NCBI GenBank assembly: GCA_034419075.1
Contig: DAOULR010000018.1
Coordinates: 102,217 to 166,216 of the forward strand
Direction of reading: 5' to 3'
DNA: 64,000 nt
From: E44-bin88 sp034419075
GTDB taxonomy: Bacteria > Chloroflexota > Dehalococcoidia > Dehalococcoidales > BS750m-G39
Shown in pieces: positions 15,494-24,645 of this stretch. The translations under genes were made by a program, and so were the position numbers. Under the pieces are notes generated by a model that searched no databases, was not told the DNA's origin, and was given only the letters and a program-made list of their open reading frames with translations. The number at the start of each line of letters is the position of its first letter. The first letter of the stretch is position 1.

Positions 15494-16549
15494 TCAGAAA
15501 AACCTACGTCTAAAGTACAGCGCCACATTCACCAGGCCAATGAGCACGGGTACCTCCACCAGCGGCCCGATGACGGCGGCAAAGGCTGCCCCCGAGCCGA
15601 TACCGAAGACGGCCACGGAAACGGCGATAGCCAGCTCAAAGTTGTTGCTGGCAGCGGTGAAGGCGATGGCCGTCGTCTTGGGGTAGTCGGCGCCTATCCT
15701 CTTGCCCATGTAGAAAGACACCAGGAACATGACCACGAAGTAGATGAGCAGGGGAATGGCGATGCGCAACACGTCCAGCGGAAGCTGGACGATTATCTCG
15801 CCCTTGAGAGAAAACATGACCACGATAGTAAACAGCAACGCACCCAGGGTTATGGGGCTTATCTTGGGGATGAACTTCTGCTCGTACCACTGGCGCCCTT
15901 TGGCCCTCATCAGGAAAAAGCGGCTGAGCATGCCCCCGAAGAAGGGAATGCCTAGGTAGATAAGAACGCTCTGGGCTATCTGGCCGATGGTGACGTGGAC
16001 GGCTGCCCCCTCCAGCCCGAACCACTGCGGCAACACGGTAATGAAGACATAGGCGTAGACCGAGTAGAAGACTATCTGGAAGATGGAGTTGAGGGCCACC
16101 AGCCCGGCGGCGTACTCGCTGTCCCCCTTGGCCAACTCGTTCCAGACGATGACCATGGCGATACAGCGCGCCAGCCCAATCATAATCAGCCCCACCATGT
16201 ACTCAGGGTATGGCCATAAGAAACCGAGGAAGAGGATAGCCAGGAAGAACATGAGCACGGGGCCGATGAGCCAGTTCTGTATCAGCGATATGCCCAGCAC
16301 TCGCCAGTTGCGGAATACCCGCCCCAATTCCTCGTATTTTACCTTGGCCAGGGGCGGGTACATCATAAGTATAAGCCCGATGGCTATTGGTATGGAGGTG
16401 GTATCTACCTGGAAGAAGGTGATGAAGTCGGCGACCTGGGGGACGAAATAGCCCAGCCCCACTCCCAGCCCCATAGCCAGGAAAATCCAGAGGGTTAAGA
16501 AACGGTCAAGCGTTGAAAGCCTGCCGGCTACGCCTTTTGATTCGTTCAT
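15494..16549 (-). CDS. acr3: Arsenite efflux transporter, ACR3 family
   Basis: A ten-helix membrane carrier that expels arsenite. The 351-residue protein begins the family domain with LDRFLTLWIFLAMGLGVGLG and carries the conserved transport Cys in GLARCIAMVIVWNELAKGD (Cys129) and the FTAASNNFELAIAVSVA motif. It is the third gene of an arsR-lipoprotein-acr3 operon, 40 bases after the lipoprotein gene. No arsenate reductase is seen here. Confidence 0.93.
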   Translation of the reverse strand: MNESKGVAGRLSTLDRFLTLWIFLAMGLGVGLGYFVPQVADFITFFQVDTTSIPIAIGLILMMYPPLAKVKYEELGRVFRNWRVLGISLIQNWLIGPVLMFFLAILFLGFLWPYPEYMVGLIMIGLARCIAMVIVWNELAKGDSEYAAGLVALNSIFQIVFYSVYAYVFITVLPQWFGLEGAAVHVTIGQIAQSVLIYLGIPFFGGMLSRFFLMRAKGRQWYEQKFIPKISPITLGALLFTIVVMFSLKGEIIVQLPLDVLRIAIPLLIYFVVMFLVSFYMGKRIGADYPKTTAIAFTAASNNFELAIAVSVAVFGIGSGAAFAAVIGPLVEVPVLIGLVNVALYFRRRFF

Positions 16550-16589
16550 GTTATGCTTAAAGAACTCTTGCCTTATCTATAATTGCAGT

Positions 16590-17303
16590 CTACTGGTCTT
16601 CTGGCTCGAAGGCGCATGGCCCGCAGGCCACGGCCACGAAAACTATGCTTTCGGTAACGAAGCCACCCTCGCCATCGGACACGGTTAGGCTAACGTTACG
16701 CTCGCCAGCGCCAGTAGGGGCGGTCCAAGTGATGACGGCGCCCTCTCCGGAGATAGCGCCTGCGTCAGCTGACCATTCGAAGGTTAGCTCATCGCCGTCT
16801 GGGTCCGAAGCAACGCACTCAATTTGATAGGCTTTGCCTTCCAGTACTCTATAGCCGATTTCGGAGGTACTAAATCCCACGGTTATTTCGGCCAGGTATA
16901 TATGCTCGGCGGTGACGATAAAGCTCTCTATAACGGGCGGGTGGTTTACGGATACTACATCTACACCTAGCTGTTTGATGGCTTCACCGTCCCTGTCATC
17001 GCTTACGGCCACGATTATGGTATAACTACCGGGCGCTTCAGGTGCGGTCCAGCTAACAGTAGAGCCTTCCCCGGAGATATTGCCGTCATCGGCTGACCAA
17101 CTGTAGCTCAGTTCATCCCCATCCGGGTCTGAGGCAGTGCATTCGACTTGATAGCTGGCTCCGGTCTCGACTTGCTCTTTGTCGATGGTGAGGCTGGAGA
17201 TTGAGGGTGGCTGGTTGGGTGGTGTGCAACCGCTACTAGCGAGAAGAGCGGTGATAATCAGGATAATTATACCGGCGGCGACCTTTTGAATTGCCTTATT
17301 CAT
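16590..17303 (-). CDS. Lipoprotein with two PKD/Ig-like domains, between arsR and acr3
   Basis: The N-terminus has a basic start, a hydrophobic stretch (GIIILIITALLASS) and a lipobox ending at SSGC, so it is an exported, lipid-anchored protein. Two Ig-like repeats follow, each with the ASDPDGDELSYSWSAD-type motif and a SWTAP strand (about residues 35-115 and 125-225); the second has an inserted segment. The C-terminus ends with ACGPCAFEPEDQ, a free Cys pair that could bind a thiophilic metal(loid). It lies seven bases from arsR and 40 from acr3. A role in extracellular arsenic or metal binding is inferred from position only. Confidence 0.85.
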   Translation of the reverse strand: MNKAIQKVAAGIIILIITALLASSGCTPPNQPPSISSLTIDKEQVETGASYQVECTASDPDGDELSYSWSADDGNISGEGSTVSWTAPEAPGSYTIIVAVSDDRDGEAIKQLGVDVVSVNHPPVIESFIVTAEHIYLAEITVGFSTSEIGYRVLEGKAYQIECVASDPDGDELTFEWSADAGAISGEGAVITWTAPTGAGERNVSLTVSDGEGGFVTESIVFVAVACGPCAFEPEDQ

Positions 17304-17310
17304 GTCCTAA

Positions 17311-17670
17311 TTACTTTCTTACCGCCTGCTTCAGTCTTTTCCTGTCCTGCGCCATTAGCTCGTTGCTGATAGGGGAGTCTTTCAGTAGCTTAGCTAGCGA
17401 GGCGGCGTGGCTGTTGGCTGTTTGCCAGTCTATGGAGTAGACTGTCCAGAGCCCATCTCTTCTGGCGGTCAGGAAACCAGCATCCTCAAGTATGCCCAAA
17501 TTACGCGAAGCCCGTGACTGGGATATATCCAGTGCCTGCATCACCTCACAGACGCAGCATTCTCTCTCCAGAAGAACATTCAGCATTCTGAGCCTGGTCT
17601 CGTCAGCGAGGGCCTTGGTGGCCTTAAGCAGTTCTTGCATTATCATATCCACATATGCGCATATCCGCAT
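17311..17670 (-). CDS. arsR: ArsR/SmtB-family metal-responsive repressor
   Basis: A winged-helix regulator of about 110-119 residues. The helix-turn-helix is ISQSRASRNLGILEDAGFL. The metal(loid) motif before it is ECCVCEV (Cys38, Cys39, Cys41), a variant of the ELCVCDL arsenite site. It probably releases its operator when As(III) or Sb(III) binds. The start is uncertain: ATG at 17670, or ATGs at 17646 and 17640, where the family core (MQELLKATKALADETRLRML) begins. None has a clear SD. An operator-like palindrome overlaps this 5' end. Confidence 0.92.
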   Translation of the reverse strand: MRICAYVDMIMQELLKATKALADETRLRMLNVLLERECCVCEVMQALDISQSRASRNLGILEDAGFLTARRDGLWTVYSIDWQTANSHAASLAKLLKDSPISNELMAQDRKRLKQAVRK

Positions 17671-17680
17671 ATATCATACA
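17649..17680 (-). promoter_or_regulatory. Palindromic operator candidate at the arsR 5' end
   Basis: ATATGCGCATAT at 17653-17664 is a perfect 12-base palindrome. Adjacent bases extend it with a related half-site (ATATGCGGATAT on the minus strand), giving AT-GC-AT repeats like ArsR-family operators. Its overlap with the first possible codons suggests the true start codon may be 17646 or 17640. Confidence 0.5.
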
Positions 17681-17737
17681 GCTTTAGCTGACCTTTGTCA
17701 ATGAGTTCCTATCTTTCCAGCTATAGCCCGCCAATGG

Positions 17738-17743
17738 TATAAT
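17738..17743 (+). promoter_or_regulatory. -10 box of pcrA, possibly a leaderless message
   Basis: A perfect TATAAT ends eight bases before the pcrA ATG at 17751, so transcription would start at or next to the ATG. No Shine-Dalgarno sequence is present (the sequence is AGAGTAG before ATG). The -35 candidate TTTCCA (17714-17719, spacer 18) is weak. Confidence 0.5.
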
Positions 17744-17750
17744 AGAGTAG

Positions 17751-19946
17751 ATGGATATTCTGGACGGGCTTAATCCGGCGCAGAAAGAGGCCGTTGAGAC
17801 CATCGAAGGGCCGGTGCTTATCCTGGCCGGTCCGGGCAGTGGCAAAACTAGGGTCATCGCCCATCGGGTAGCTTACCTTATTAGGACCTGCGGCGTCAGT
17901 CCCCACCGCATTATGGCGGTTACCTTTACCAATAAAGCTGCCCGCGAGATGGAAGAGAGGCTTAGTAGGCTTATCGGCCTGGCTGTGGACAACCTTACCA
18001 TTGGCACCTTTCACGCCCTCTGCGCCCGTATCCTGCGCCGCGATGGCCAGGCTATCAGTGTCGACTCCAGGTTCGTTATCTACGACGACGATGACCAGAT
18101 AAGCCTGCTTAAAAGGACTCTCCAGGAGCTGGACCTCGACCCCAAGCAGTACGCCCCCCGGGCGCTATCCTCCGCCATTTCCGCCGCTAAGAGCCGCACC
18201 ATAGCCCCGAAGGAGTATGCTAAGCATACCACCAGCTATTTCGAGGAAATAGTGGGGCGAGTCTATGAGCGCTACCAGCAATTATTGGTGGAGAGTAACG
18301 CGCTGGATTTCGACGACCTGCTCATGAAAGCGGTCGAGCTCTTCCGCGACAACAAAAAGACCCTGGAGAAATACCAGTCACGCTACCTTCACATCATGGT
18401 GGACGAGTTCCAGGATACCAATCTGGTCCAGTACGAGCTGATAAAGAAGTTGGGCGGCAAGAAGCCCAATGTCTGTGTCGTCGGCGACCCCGACCAGTCC
18501 ATCTACTCCTGGCGGTTTGCCGACCTGCGCAATATATTAAGCTTTGAGAAGGACTTCCCCAAGGCGAAGCTGGTGCTTTTGGAACAGAACTACCGCTCCA
18601 CCAAGTCCATCCTGGAGACGGCCTCCCACGTGATCTCAGCCAATCAGATGCGCAAGCCCAAGGAGCTGTGGACTGACAACGAGGATGGTGAGCTGCCCAA
18701 CGTCGTCGAGACATATACCGAGCAGGAGGAAGCCCAGTTCGTCGTCAGCGAGGTGGAGAAGCTGGTGAGAGAGGAAAAGGCCAAGCTGGGCGACTGCGCC
18801 GTGATGTACCGCACCAATGCCCAGTCGAGAGCATTAGAAGAAGCCTTCATCCGTTACGGGACGTCCTATAAACTGGTGGCTGGCACCCGATTCTACGAGC
18901 GGCGCGAGGTCAAGGACATTATTGCCTATCTGAGGGTTATACTGAACCCCAATGATAGCGTCAGCCTGCTCCGCATTATCAATATCCCGGGGCGGGGCAT
19001 CGGCGAGCGCAGCCTGAGCCAGCTTTCCAGCTGGGCCAAGGCTCTGGGCATCTCTCAATACGAGGCGCTGCGTCTGGTTACTCAAGAAGGGAGTAAGGAT
19101 CAGGAAGCACCCCCCTTTGGCTCCCGCATCGTTAAGGCGCTGATTGGTTTTCATGGCCTGATGGAGGAGTTTATCGCCCGCAGCCGTGAGCTCGACCTGG
19201 TTGACCTGTTCGACCTGATTACCCAAAAGTCGGGCTACGAGCAATATCTACAGAACGGTAAGGACGGTGAGGAGCGCTGGGAGAATGTATTGGAACTGCG
19301 CACCGTCGCCAATGAGTATCGGCATTTACTTCCCCCCGAAGGTCTGACTGCCTTTCTGGAGGGGGTGACGCTGGTATCCGACGTCGACGGGCTCGACGAG
19401 ACGGTGGACGCCGCCACATTAGTCACCCTGCACCAGGCTAAGGGGCTGGAGTTCCCTGTGGTCTTTATCGTCGGCGTCGAGGAGGGCATACTGCCTCACT
19501 TCAAGTCTTTTGCCGACGCGGAACAGATGGAGGAAGAACGGCGGCTCTGCTATGTAGGCATCACCAGGGCTAAACAAAGGCTCTATCTGGTGCATGCCTT
19601 CCGCCGCAACCTGATGGGCTCGAGCACGCCGAGCACGCCCTCGCGCTTCCTGGACGATATACCCAAGCGCCTGGTCGCCAGCGGTGGCCTTTGGCAGGGC
19701 GAAGAGGGACGGGTCATGCCGTCCTTATATTCTACTCGCACCAAAACGCCAATGCCCAATGTCCCCAGTTCCGACGTCCCTGAGCTTAAGCCCGGTGACC
19801 ATGTCCACCATGCCCAGTTTGGCGATGGCGTGGTGGTCAACTGCCGTTCGGTGAAGGACGATAAAGAGGCGGTGGTGGCTTTCACCAGTGGGGTAGGGGT
19901 CAAGAAACTGCTGCTCAGCTTTGCCCGCTTAGAGAAGAAAGAATAG
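17751..19946 (+). CDS. pcrA: ATP-dependent DNA helicase PcrA/UvrD
   Basis: A superfamily 1A 3'-5' helicase for repair and replication-fork maintenance. The 731-residue protein has motif Q (LNPAQKEAV), Walker A LAGPGSGKTRV (residues 27-33), Walker B VDEFQDTN, motif III GDPDQSIYSWRFAD, motif IV QNYRST, and motifs V/VI (TLHQAKGLEFPVVF; RLCYVGITRAKQRLYL). The last ~60 residues (GDHVHHAQFGDGVVVNC) form the PcrA-type Tudor-like tail that contacts RNA polymerase in relatives. mutL follows two bases downstream, so the two repair genes are co-transcribed. Confidence 0.96.
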   Translation: MDILDGLNPAQKEAVETIEGPVLILAGPGSGKTRVIAHRVAYLIRTCGVSPHRIMAVTFTNKAAREMEERLSRLIGLAVDNLTIGTFHALCARILRRDGQAISVDSRFVIYDDDDQISLLKRTLQELDLDPKQYAPRALSSAISAAKSRTIAPKEYAKHTTSYFEEIVGRVYERYQQLLVESNALDFDDLLMKAVELFRDNKKTLEKYQSRYLHIMVDEFQDTNLVQYELIKKLGGKKPNVCVVGDPDQSIYSWRFADLRNILSFEKDFPKAKLVLLEQNYRSTKSILETASHVISANQMRKPKELWTDNEDGELPNVVETYTEQEEAQFVVSEVEKLVREEKAKLGDCAVMYRTNAQSRALEEAFIRYGTSYKLVAGTRFYERREVKDIIAYLRVILNPNDSVSLLRIINIPGRGIGERSLSQLSSWAKALGISQYEALRLVTQEGSKDQEAPPFGSRIVKALIGFHGLMEEFIARSRELDLVDLFDLITQKSGYEQYLQNGKDGEERWENVLELRTVANEYRHLLPPEGLTAFLEGVTLVSDVDGLDETVDAATLVTLHQAKGLEFPVVFIVGVEEGILPHFKSFADAEQMEEERRLCYVGITRAKQRLYLVHAFRRNLMGSSTPSTPSRFLDDIPKRLVASGGLWQGEEGRVMPSLYSTRTKTPMPNVPSSDVPELKPGDHVHHAQFGDGVVVNCRSVKDDKEAVVAFTSGVGVKKLLLSFARLEKKE

Positions 19947-19948
19947 CT

Positions 19949-21631
19949 ATGCCGATAAAGGCTCTATCCCCCCGGGTGGTCGCCCGTATTGCCGCTGGTG
20001 AGGTGGTGGAAAGGCCCGCCTCCGTAGTCAAGGAGCTGGTCGAGAATTCGCTGGACGCTGGTGCCACCCAAATCTCGGTGGAGGTGGAGGGGGGTGGGGT
20101 GAGCCTCATCAGGGTCACCGATAACGGCATTGGTATTCCTTCTTCAGAGGTCGAGCTTGCCTTCGAGCGCTACGCCACCAGTAAAATTGATGACCTGGAC
20201 GACCTTGAGTCCATTTCCAGCCTCGGTTTTCGGGGCGAAGCCCTGCCCAGCATCACCGCCGTAGCCCAGGTGGATATGACCACCTGCGCCGACGGCGAAA
20301 GAATGGGCACCAATCTCATTTTGAAAGACGGCGCTATCACCGAGCGTAGCGCTAAGGGTCGTTCTCAGGGGACGACGGTCAGCGTGTTCAACCTCTTCCG
20401 CAAGATACCCGCCAGGCTAAAATTCCTCAAGTCGGTTTCGACCGAAAACAGCCATATCGCCAATGTCGTCAGCCAGTATGCCCTTGCCTTCCCTAAAGTC
20501 AAGTTCTCTTTGTCCATCGATGGCAGGGTGGCTTTGAATACTCCCGGCAGCGGTAAATTGCTGGACAGCATAGCCGCGGTCTACGGCGCTGAGATAGCAG
20601 GGAACATGATTAAGGTCAGAAGCGAGACGTCTGCTCCTAAAGTTACGGGCATGGTCGGCCTGCCCAGGGTGAGTCGTTCGGGGCGGGGTAACTTGAGCTT
20701 TTTTGTCAACCGCCGCTGGGTTAACAGCCGCATGCTGGCGCGGGCGGTTGAGGAGGCCTATCACGGGCTTTTGATGGTGGGACGACACCCGGTAGCGGTC
20801 ATCAATATCTCGCTGCCGGCCGAAGAGGTGGACGTTAATATCCACCCCACCAAGAGCGAGGTTAAGTTCGCCAACGAGCGCGCTGTCTTCAGCGCCGTTT
20901 ACCATGCCGTCCGCCAAGCCTTGGCCGAGCAAACCCCCGTGCCCAGCGTCGAGAAGGCTGCTAGGCCTGTATTCCCCTCGGCGGTAAGAGAGCCATCAGC
21001 GCCTGTTTATTCCGGCGTTGACGTTGGCATATCCCAGCCACCTTCTCCCACCCCCTCTACCGCGTTACCGGTGCTGCGGGTGCTGGGGCAGCTAGATAAT
21101 AGCTATATCATCGCCGAGGGCCCCGATGGGCTCTACCTCATCGACCAGCACGCCGCCCACGAGCGCATCCTCTTCGAAAAGATTGAAAGGCAGCGAGCGC
21201 AGCAGGAAATAGAAGTCCAGGGGCTGCTGGAACCGACACCGTTGGAGGTCAGCCCCCGCCAAGAGTCGGAGCTCTGGGCGCACTATCAGGAGTTGGCCGA
21301 GTTTGGCTTTAGCATCGAGCCCTTTGGCGGCAGTACCTTTCTGGTCAGGGCCGTGCCTGTTTTAGTCCACGATAAAGACTGGGTGGGTATGCTACGGGAA
21401 CTGCTCGACTCTATCTCGGAGGGTGATAAAAGCCACTGGACGGAGGTAGTCACCACCACCATGGCCTGCCACGGCGCGGTGAGGGCCGGGCAGACTTTAA
21501 GCGATGCTGAGATGCGGGAACTGGTTCGACAACTGGAGCAGGCCGATAGCCCCCACACCTGCCCCCACGGACGCCCGGCTATGATTCACCTTAGCTACGG
21601 GCAACTCAAAAGAGACTTCGGTCGAACCTAA
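19949..21631 (+). CDS. mutL: DNA mismatch repair protein MutL (with endonuclease motif)
   Basis: The 560-residue protein has the N-terminal GHKL ATPase motifs (VVKELVENSLDAGA; VTDNGIGI; ATSKI; LGFRGEALPSI), a short variable linker (about residues 330-370) and the C-terminal dimerisation domain. The metal-dependent nicking motif DQHA-x2-E-x4-E is intact (DQHAAHERILFE, about residues 399-410), as is the CPHGRP zinc motif near the end. So this MutL probably nicks DNA itself, as expected in bacteria without MutH. No mutS is in the window. Confidence 0.96.
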   Translation: MPIKALSPRVVARIAAGEVVERPASVVKELVENSLDAGATQISVEVEGGGVSLIRVTDNGIGIPSSEVELAFERYATSKIDDLDDLESISSLGFRGEALPSITAVAQVDMTTCADGERMGTNLILKDGAITERSAKGRSQGTTVSVFNLFRKIPARLKFLKSVSTENSHIANVVSQYALAFPKVKFSLSIDGRVALNTPGSGKLLDSIAAVYGAEIAGNMIKVRSETSAPKVTGMVGLPRVSRSGRGNLSFFVNRRWVNSRMLARAVEEAYHGLLMVGRHPVAVINISLPAEEVDVNIHPTKSEVKFANERAVFSAVYHAVRQALAEQTPVPSVEKAARPVFPSAVREPSAPVYSGVDVGISQPPSPTPSTALPVLRVLGQLDNSYIIAEGPDGLYLIDQHAAHERILFEKIERQRAQQEIEVQGLLEPTPLEVSPRQESELWAHYQELAEFGFSIEPFGGSTFLVRAVPVLVHDKDWVGMLRELLDSISEGDKSHWTEVVTTTMACHGAVRAGQTLSDAEMRELVRQLEQADSPHTCPHGRPAMIHLSYGQLKRDFGRT

Positions 21632-21633
21632 AG

Positions 21634-22413
21634 TTACAGCCGCTTGAATTCCTCAAACAACTCGGAACATAAGCTATCGGTGATAGCCTTATGGCTCTGG
21701 TTGGCCGGGGTGACAAATATCGGCGAGATGGAGATGTTGCCCTTCTCTATAGCCCAGGTGTCTGTTTTCTCATCGGTGGGCTTGTTTACCCGCTGGCGAA
21801 CAAACCAGTAGTACTGGCGCTTGCCTTCGTATCTCTCCTCGACGGTATCGGTGTGGTTGCGGTTGGCGGGGTAGGTGAGCCTTACCCCCCTGATTTCTTC
21901 ACGCGGCAGCTTGGGCAAATTAATATTGAGGCAAGCATTGGTTTGTATTTTCCCCGACTCGAACCTTTTAACGACCAAGGCGGCGAATTTAGCCGCATTC
22001 TTAAAGTCGGGGTTATCGCTTAAGGGACTTGAGACGGCGATGGAAGGGAGGCCGTGTACGTATCCTTGCAGTGCCGCCCCCACCGTCCCCGAAATAATGA
22101 CGTCGTCGCCCAGGTTTAAACCACGGTTCACCCCAGAGACGACCAGGTCTATCTTGTTTTTGGCTAGCCTGCCCAGGGCCAGAATGACGCAGTCGGCGGG
22201 TGTGCCCTCAACGGCGTAGCTTTCTACCTCGTCCACCACGGGCTTCATCTCCTTCACCCGCACTGGCTCGTGGAGGCTGACGGCGGCGCCCATGCCGTGC
22301 AGTTCTCTATCGGGGGCAACCACGATGACATCGGCGAGGCTCTTCAGCTCGCTGACCAGTGCTTTGAGCCCCTCGGCGAAGATGCCGTCGTCGTTAGTGG
22401 CCAGTATTCTCAC
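21634..22413 (-). CDS. surE: 5'/3'-nucleotidase SurE
   Basis: A metal-dependent phosphatase acting on nucleoside monophosphates. The 259-residue protein starts MRILATNDDGIFAEGLKAL, carrying the catalytic Asp pair. Ser and Asn ligands lie in VSGVNRGLNLGDDVIISGTVGAALQG. VEGTPADCVILAL is also conserved. It is convergent with mutL (two bases between stops) and divergent from hdrA. Confidence 0.95.
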   Translation of the reverse strand: MRILATNDDGIFAEGLKALVSELKSLADVIVVAPDRELHGMGAAVSLHEPVRVKEMKPVVDEVESYAVEGTPADCVILALGRLAKNKIDLVVSGVNRGLNLGDDVIISGTVGAALQGYVHGLPSIAVSSPLSDNPDFKNAAKFAALVVKRFESGKIQTNACLNINLPKLPREEIRGVRLTYPANRNHTDTVEERYEGKRQYYWFVRQRVNKPTDEKTDTWAIEKGNISISPIFVTPANQSHKAITDSLCSELFEEFKRL

Positions 22414-22686
22414 AAAAGATTTCCTTCCTAATCCTGAAGTTTAACATGGGGCGAATGGTTAGGACAAATTACCACCCCGCCCCACCTTGTTAGCGAACGT
22501 TGTTCTGACCCGCCCTGCCCACCCTTAGAGGGGATTCTCCCTCTAGAATTCCTTCTGGGTTACGATATCCCATCCCGCCACCTCTTTAGGGGATTCCCTC
22601 GCGTATTTCTAACCATCATTTAGGTGGATTTCGCCTTGTTGGTGCAGGCGTGTTTGTGCTACTATTTAACTGTAGCGGAGGTTATT
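22414..22686 (+). promoter_or_regulatory. surE-hdrA intergenic region with hdrA promoter candidate
   Basis: This 273-base gap separates two divergent genes. TTGTTG (22636-22641) and TACTAT (22660-22665) with an 18-base spacer could drive hdrA; GGAGG at 22677-22681 then precedes the ATG at 22687. Two similar segments, GGGGATTC at about 22538 and 22590, are direct repeats of unknown meaning. I see no credible small gene in the gap. Confidence 0.4.
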
Positions 22687-24645
22687 ATGGAACCCAAAAT
22701 CGGCGTCTATATCTGTCACTGCGGCAGCAATATCGCGGGTACAGTTGATACCGAGGCTGTCGCCAAATTCGCTGGGGGGTTGGAGGGGGTGGTGGTCGCC
22801 CGCGACTACAAGTTCATGTGCTCCGACCCCGGGCAGGAGCTTATCAAGAAGGACATCAAGGATTTGGGGCTTAACCGGGTGGTGGTGGCTTCCTGCTCGC
22901 CGACTATGCACGAGCCGACCTTCCGCCGCGCCTGCCAGGAAGCAGGGGTAAACCCCTATCTCTTTGAGATGGCTAATATACGCGAGCATGTTTCCTGGGT
23001 AACGGAGGACAAAGAAGCGGCTACTGAGAAGGCTAAGGCACTGGTCAGCGCCGCGGTGAGACGAGTTTGCTATCATCAGCCTCTGGAGACGAAAGAGGTT
23101 CCCGTCAACCCTAATACACTGGTGGTGGGAGGGGGCATCGCTGGCATTCAGGCGGCGCTAAAGATTGCCGATTCCGAGCACCAGGTCTATTTGGTGGAGA
23201 GGACTCCCTCTATCGGTGGGCATATGGCGCAGCTGGATAAGACCTTTCCCACGTTGGACTGTTCTGCCTGCATTTTAACCCCTAAGATGACGCAGGTGGG
23301 TTCCCATCCCTTTATAAAGCTGCTGACCTACAGCGAAATTGAAGAGGTCAGCGGCTATATCGGCAACTTCAAGGTGAAAATCAGGAAGAAGGCGCGCTAC
23401 GTCAACGAAGAGCTTTGCACAGGTTGCGGTGTCTGCCAGACCAAATGTCCCTGGAAGGTGGACAGCGAGTTTGAAGCGGGTTTAGGCAAGAGAAAGGCAA
23501 TATATACGCCTTTTCCCCAGGCGGTGCCCAACACACCCGTCATCGACCGGGAGCACTGCGCCTATTTCCAGAGCGGCAAGTGCCGCGCCTGCGAGAAGTT
23601 TTGCGAGGCTAAAGCTATAGATTTCGAGCAGGAGGACGAGATAATCGAGATCGAGGTCGGCTCCATAATACTGGCTACGGGCTTTCAGGTCTTCGACCCC
23701 ACCCCCATCTATGCCTACGGCTACGGAAGGCTGGATAATGTTATCACCAGCCTTGAGTTCGAGCGGCTGGTCAACTCGGCGGGCCCCACTGAGGGCGAGA
23801 TTGTGCTCAAGGACGGTTCGGCGCCGCAGAGCATTGCCATTATACACTGTGTAGGCAGCCGCGACGAAAAATACCACGAGTACTGCTCGCGGGTCTGCTG
23901 TATGCACTCCATGAAGTTCGCTCACCTTATCAAAGAGCATACCGAGGCCGAGGTCTACGAGTTCTATATCGACATCAGGAGCTTTGGCAAAGGCTATGAG
24001 GAGTTCTATAACCGCATACTTGAGGAAGGTACAACCTTTATTCGCGGCCGCCCCGCCGAGATAACCGATGTCGCTGAGAGCCTTGAAGAGGAGGGTAAGC
24101 TCATCGTACAGTTCGAGGATACGCTGGTGGGAAAGCAACGCCGTCTGCCGGTGGACATGGTCATTCTCAGTTGCGCTTTAGAGCCGCAGCCCGATGCCGA
24201 GGCTATCAACCGCCTCTTCAATATAAGCTGCAGCGGCGATGGCTTCTTCCTGGAGAAGCACCCCAAGCTGGAGCCGGTCTCGACCATGACCGACGGTATC
24301 TTCCTGGCCGGCTGTTGCCAGGGGCCCAAGGACATACCCGACACCGTGGCTCAGGCGTCAGCAGCGGCAGCGGAGGCACTGGCAATAATCAGTCGGGGTA
24401 GGGTGGAGGTTGAAGCCGCCACGGCGGTGATTGACGAACGAATCTGCTCGGGCTGCCAGGCCTGTAAAGAGGTCTGCCCTTACAGCGCCATTGAATACGA
24501 TAAGGAAAAGAATGTCTGCCGGGTCAACAAGGCACTGTGTAAAGCCTGCGGTGCTTGTGTCGCCGCTTGTTTCAGCGACGCCGTGAGCCTGGAGCACTTC
24601 ACCAACGAGCAAATCGTGGCCGAGATGGAGGGGGCTTTAGCCTAA
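22687..24645 (+). CDS. hdrA: Heterodisulfide-reductase subunit A-like flavoprotein
   Basis: HdrA proteins carry FAD and several [4Fe-4S] clusters and are the bifurcating core of Hdr complexes. Visible in order: N-terminal domain (GVYICHCGSNIAGTVD; CSPTMHEPTFRRAC), the FAD/NAD site VVGGGIAGIQAALKIA, a cluster-Cys segment (LDCSACILTPKM), CTGCGVCQTKCPWK, CAYFQSGKCRACEKFC, ATGFQVFDP, and a C-terminal 2x[4Fe-4S] ferredoxin (CSGCQACKEVCPYSAI; CKACGACVAACFSDAV). The start at 22687 is chosen for GGAGG upstream; the frame is open further back. No HdrB or HdrC lies beside it; the electron partner is probably the convergent Flx-like operon. Confidence 0.93.
   Translation: MEPKIGVYICHCGSNIAGTVDTEAVAKFAGGLEGVVVARDYKFMCSDPGQELIKKDIKDLGLNRVVVASCSPTMHEPTFRRACQEAGVNPYLFEMANIREHVSWVTEDKEAATEKAKALVSAAVRRVCYHQPLETKEVPVNPNTLVVGGGIAGIQAALKIADSEHQVYLVERTPSIGGHMAQLDKTFPTLDCSACILTPKMTQVGSHPFIKLLTYSEIEEVSGYIGNFKVKIRKKARYVNEELCTGCGVCQTKCPWKVDSEFEAGLGKRKAIYTPFPQAVPNTPVIDREHCAYFQSGKCRACEKFCEAKAIDFEQEDEIIEIEVGSIILATGFQVFDPTPIYAYGYGRLDNVITSLEFERLVNSAGPTEGEIVLKDGSAPQSIAIIHCVGSRDEKYHEYCSRVCCMHSMKFAHLIKEHTEAEVYEFYIDIRSFGKGYEEFYNRILEEGTTFIRGRPAEITDVAESLEEEGKLIVQFEDTLVGKQRRLPVDMVILSCALEPQPDAEAINRLFNISCSGDGFFLEKHPKLEPVSTMTDGIFLAGCCQGPKDIPDTVAQASAAAAEALAIISRGRVEVEAATAVIDERICSGCQACKEVCPYSAIEYDKEKNVCRVNKALCKACGACVAACFSDAVSLEHFTNEQIVAEMEGALA

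Noticed and set aside
22538..22600. Possible CRISPR-like short repeats (GGGGATTC)
   Set aside because: Only two short imperfect copies, no regular spacers.
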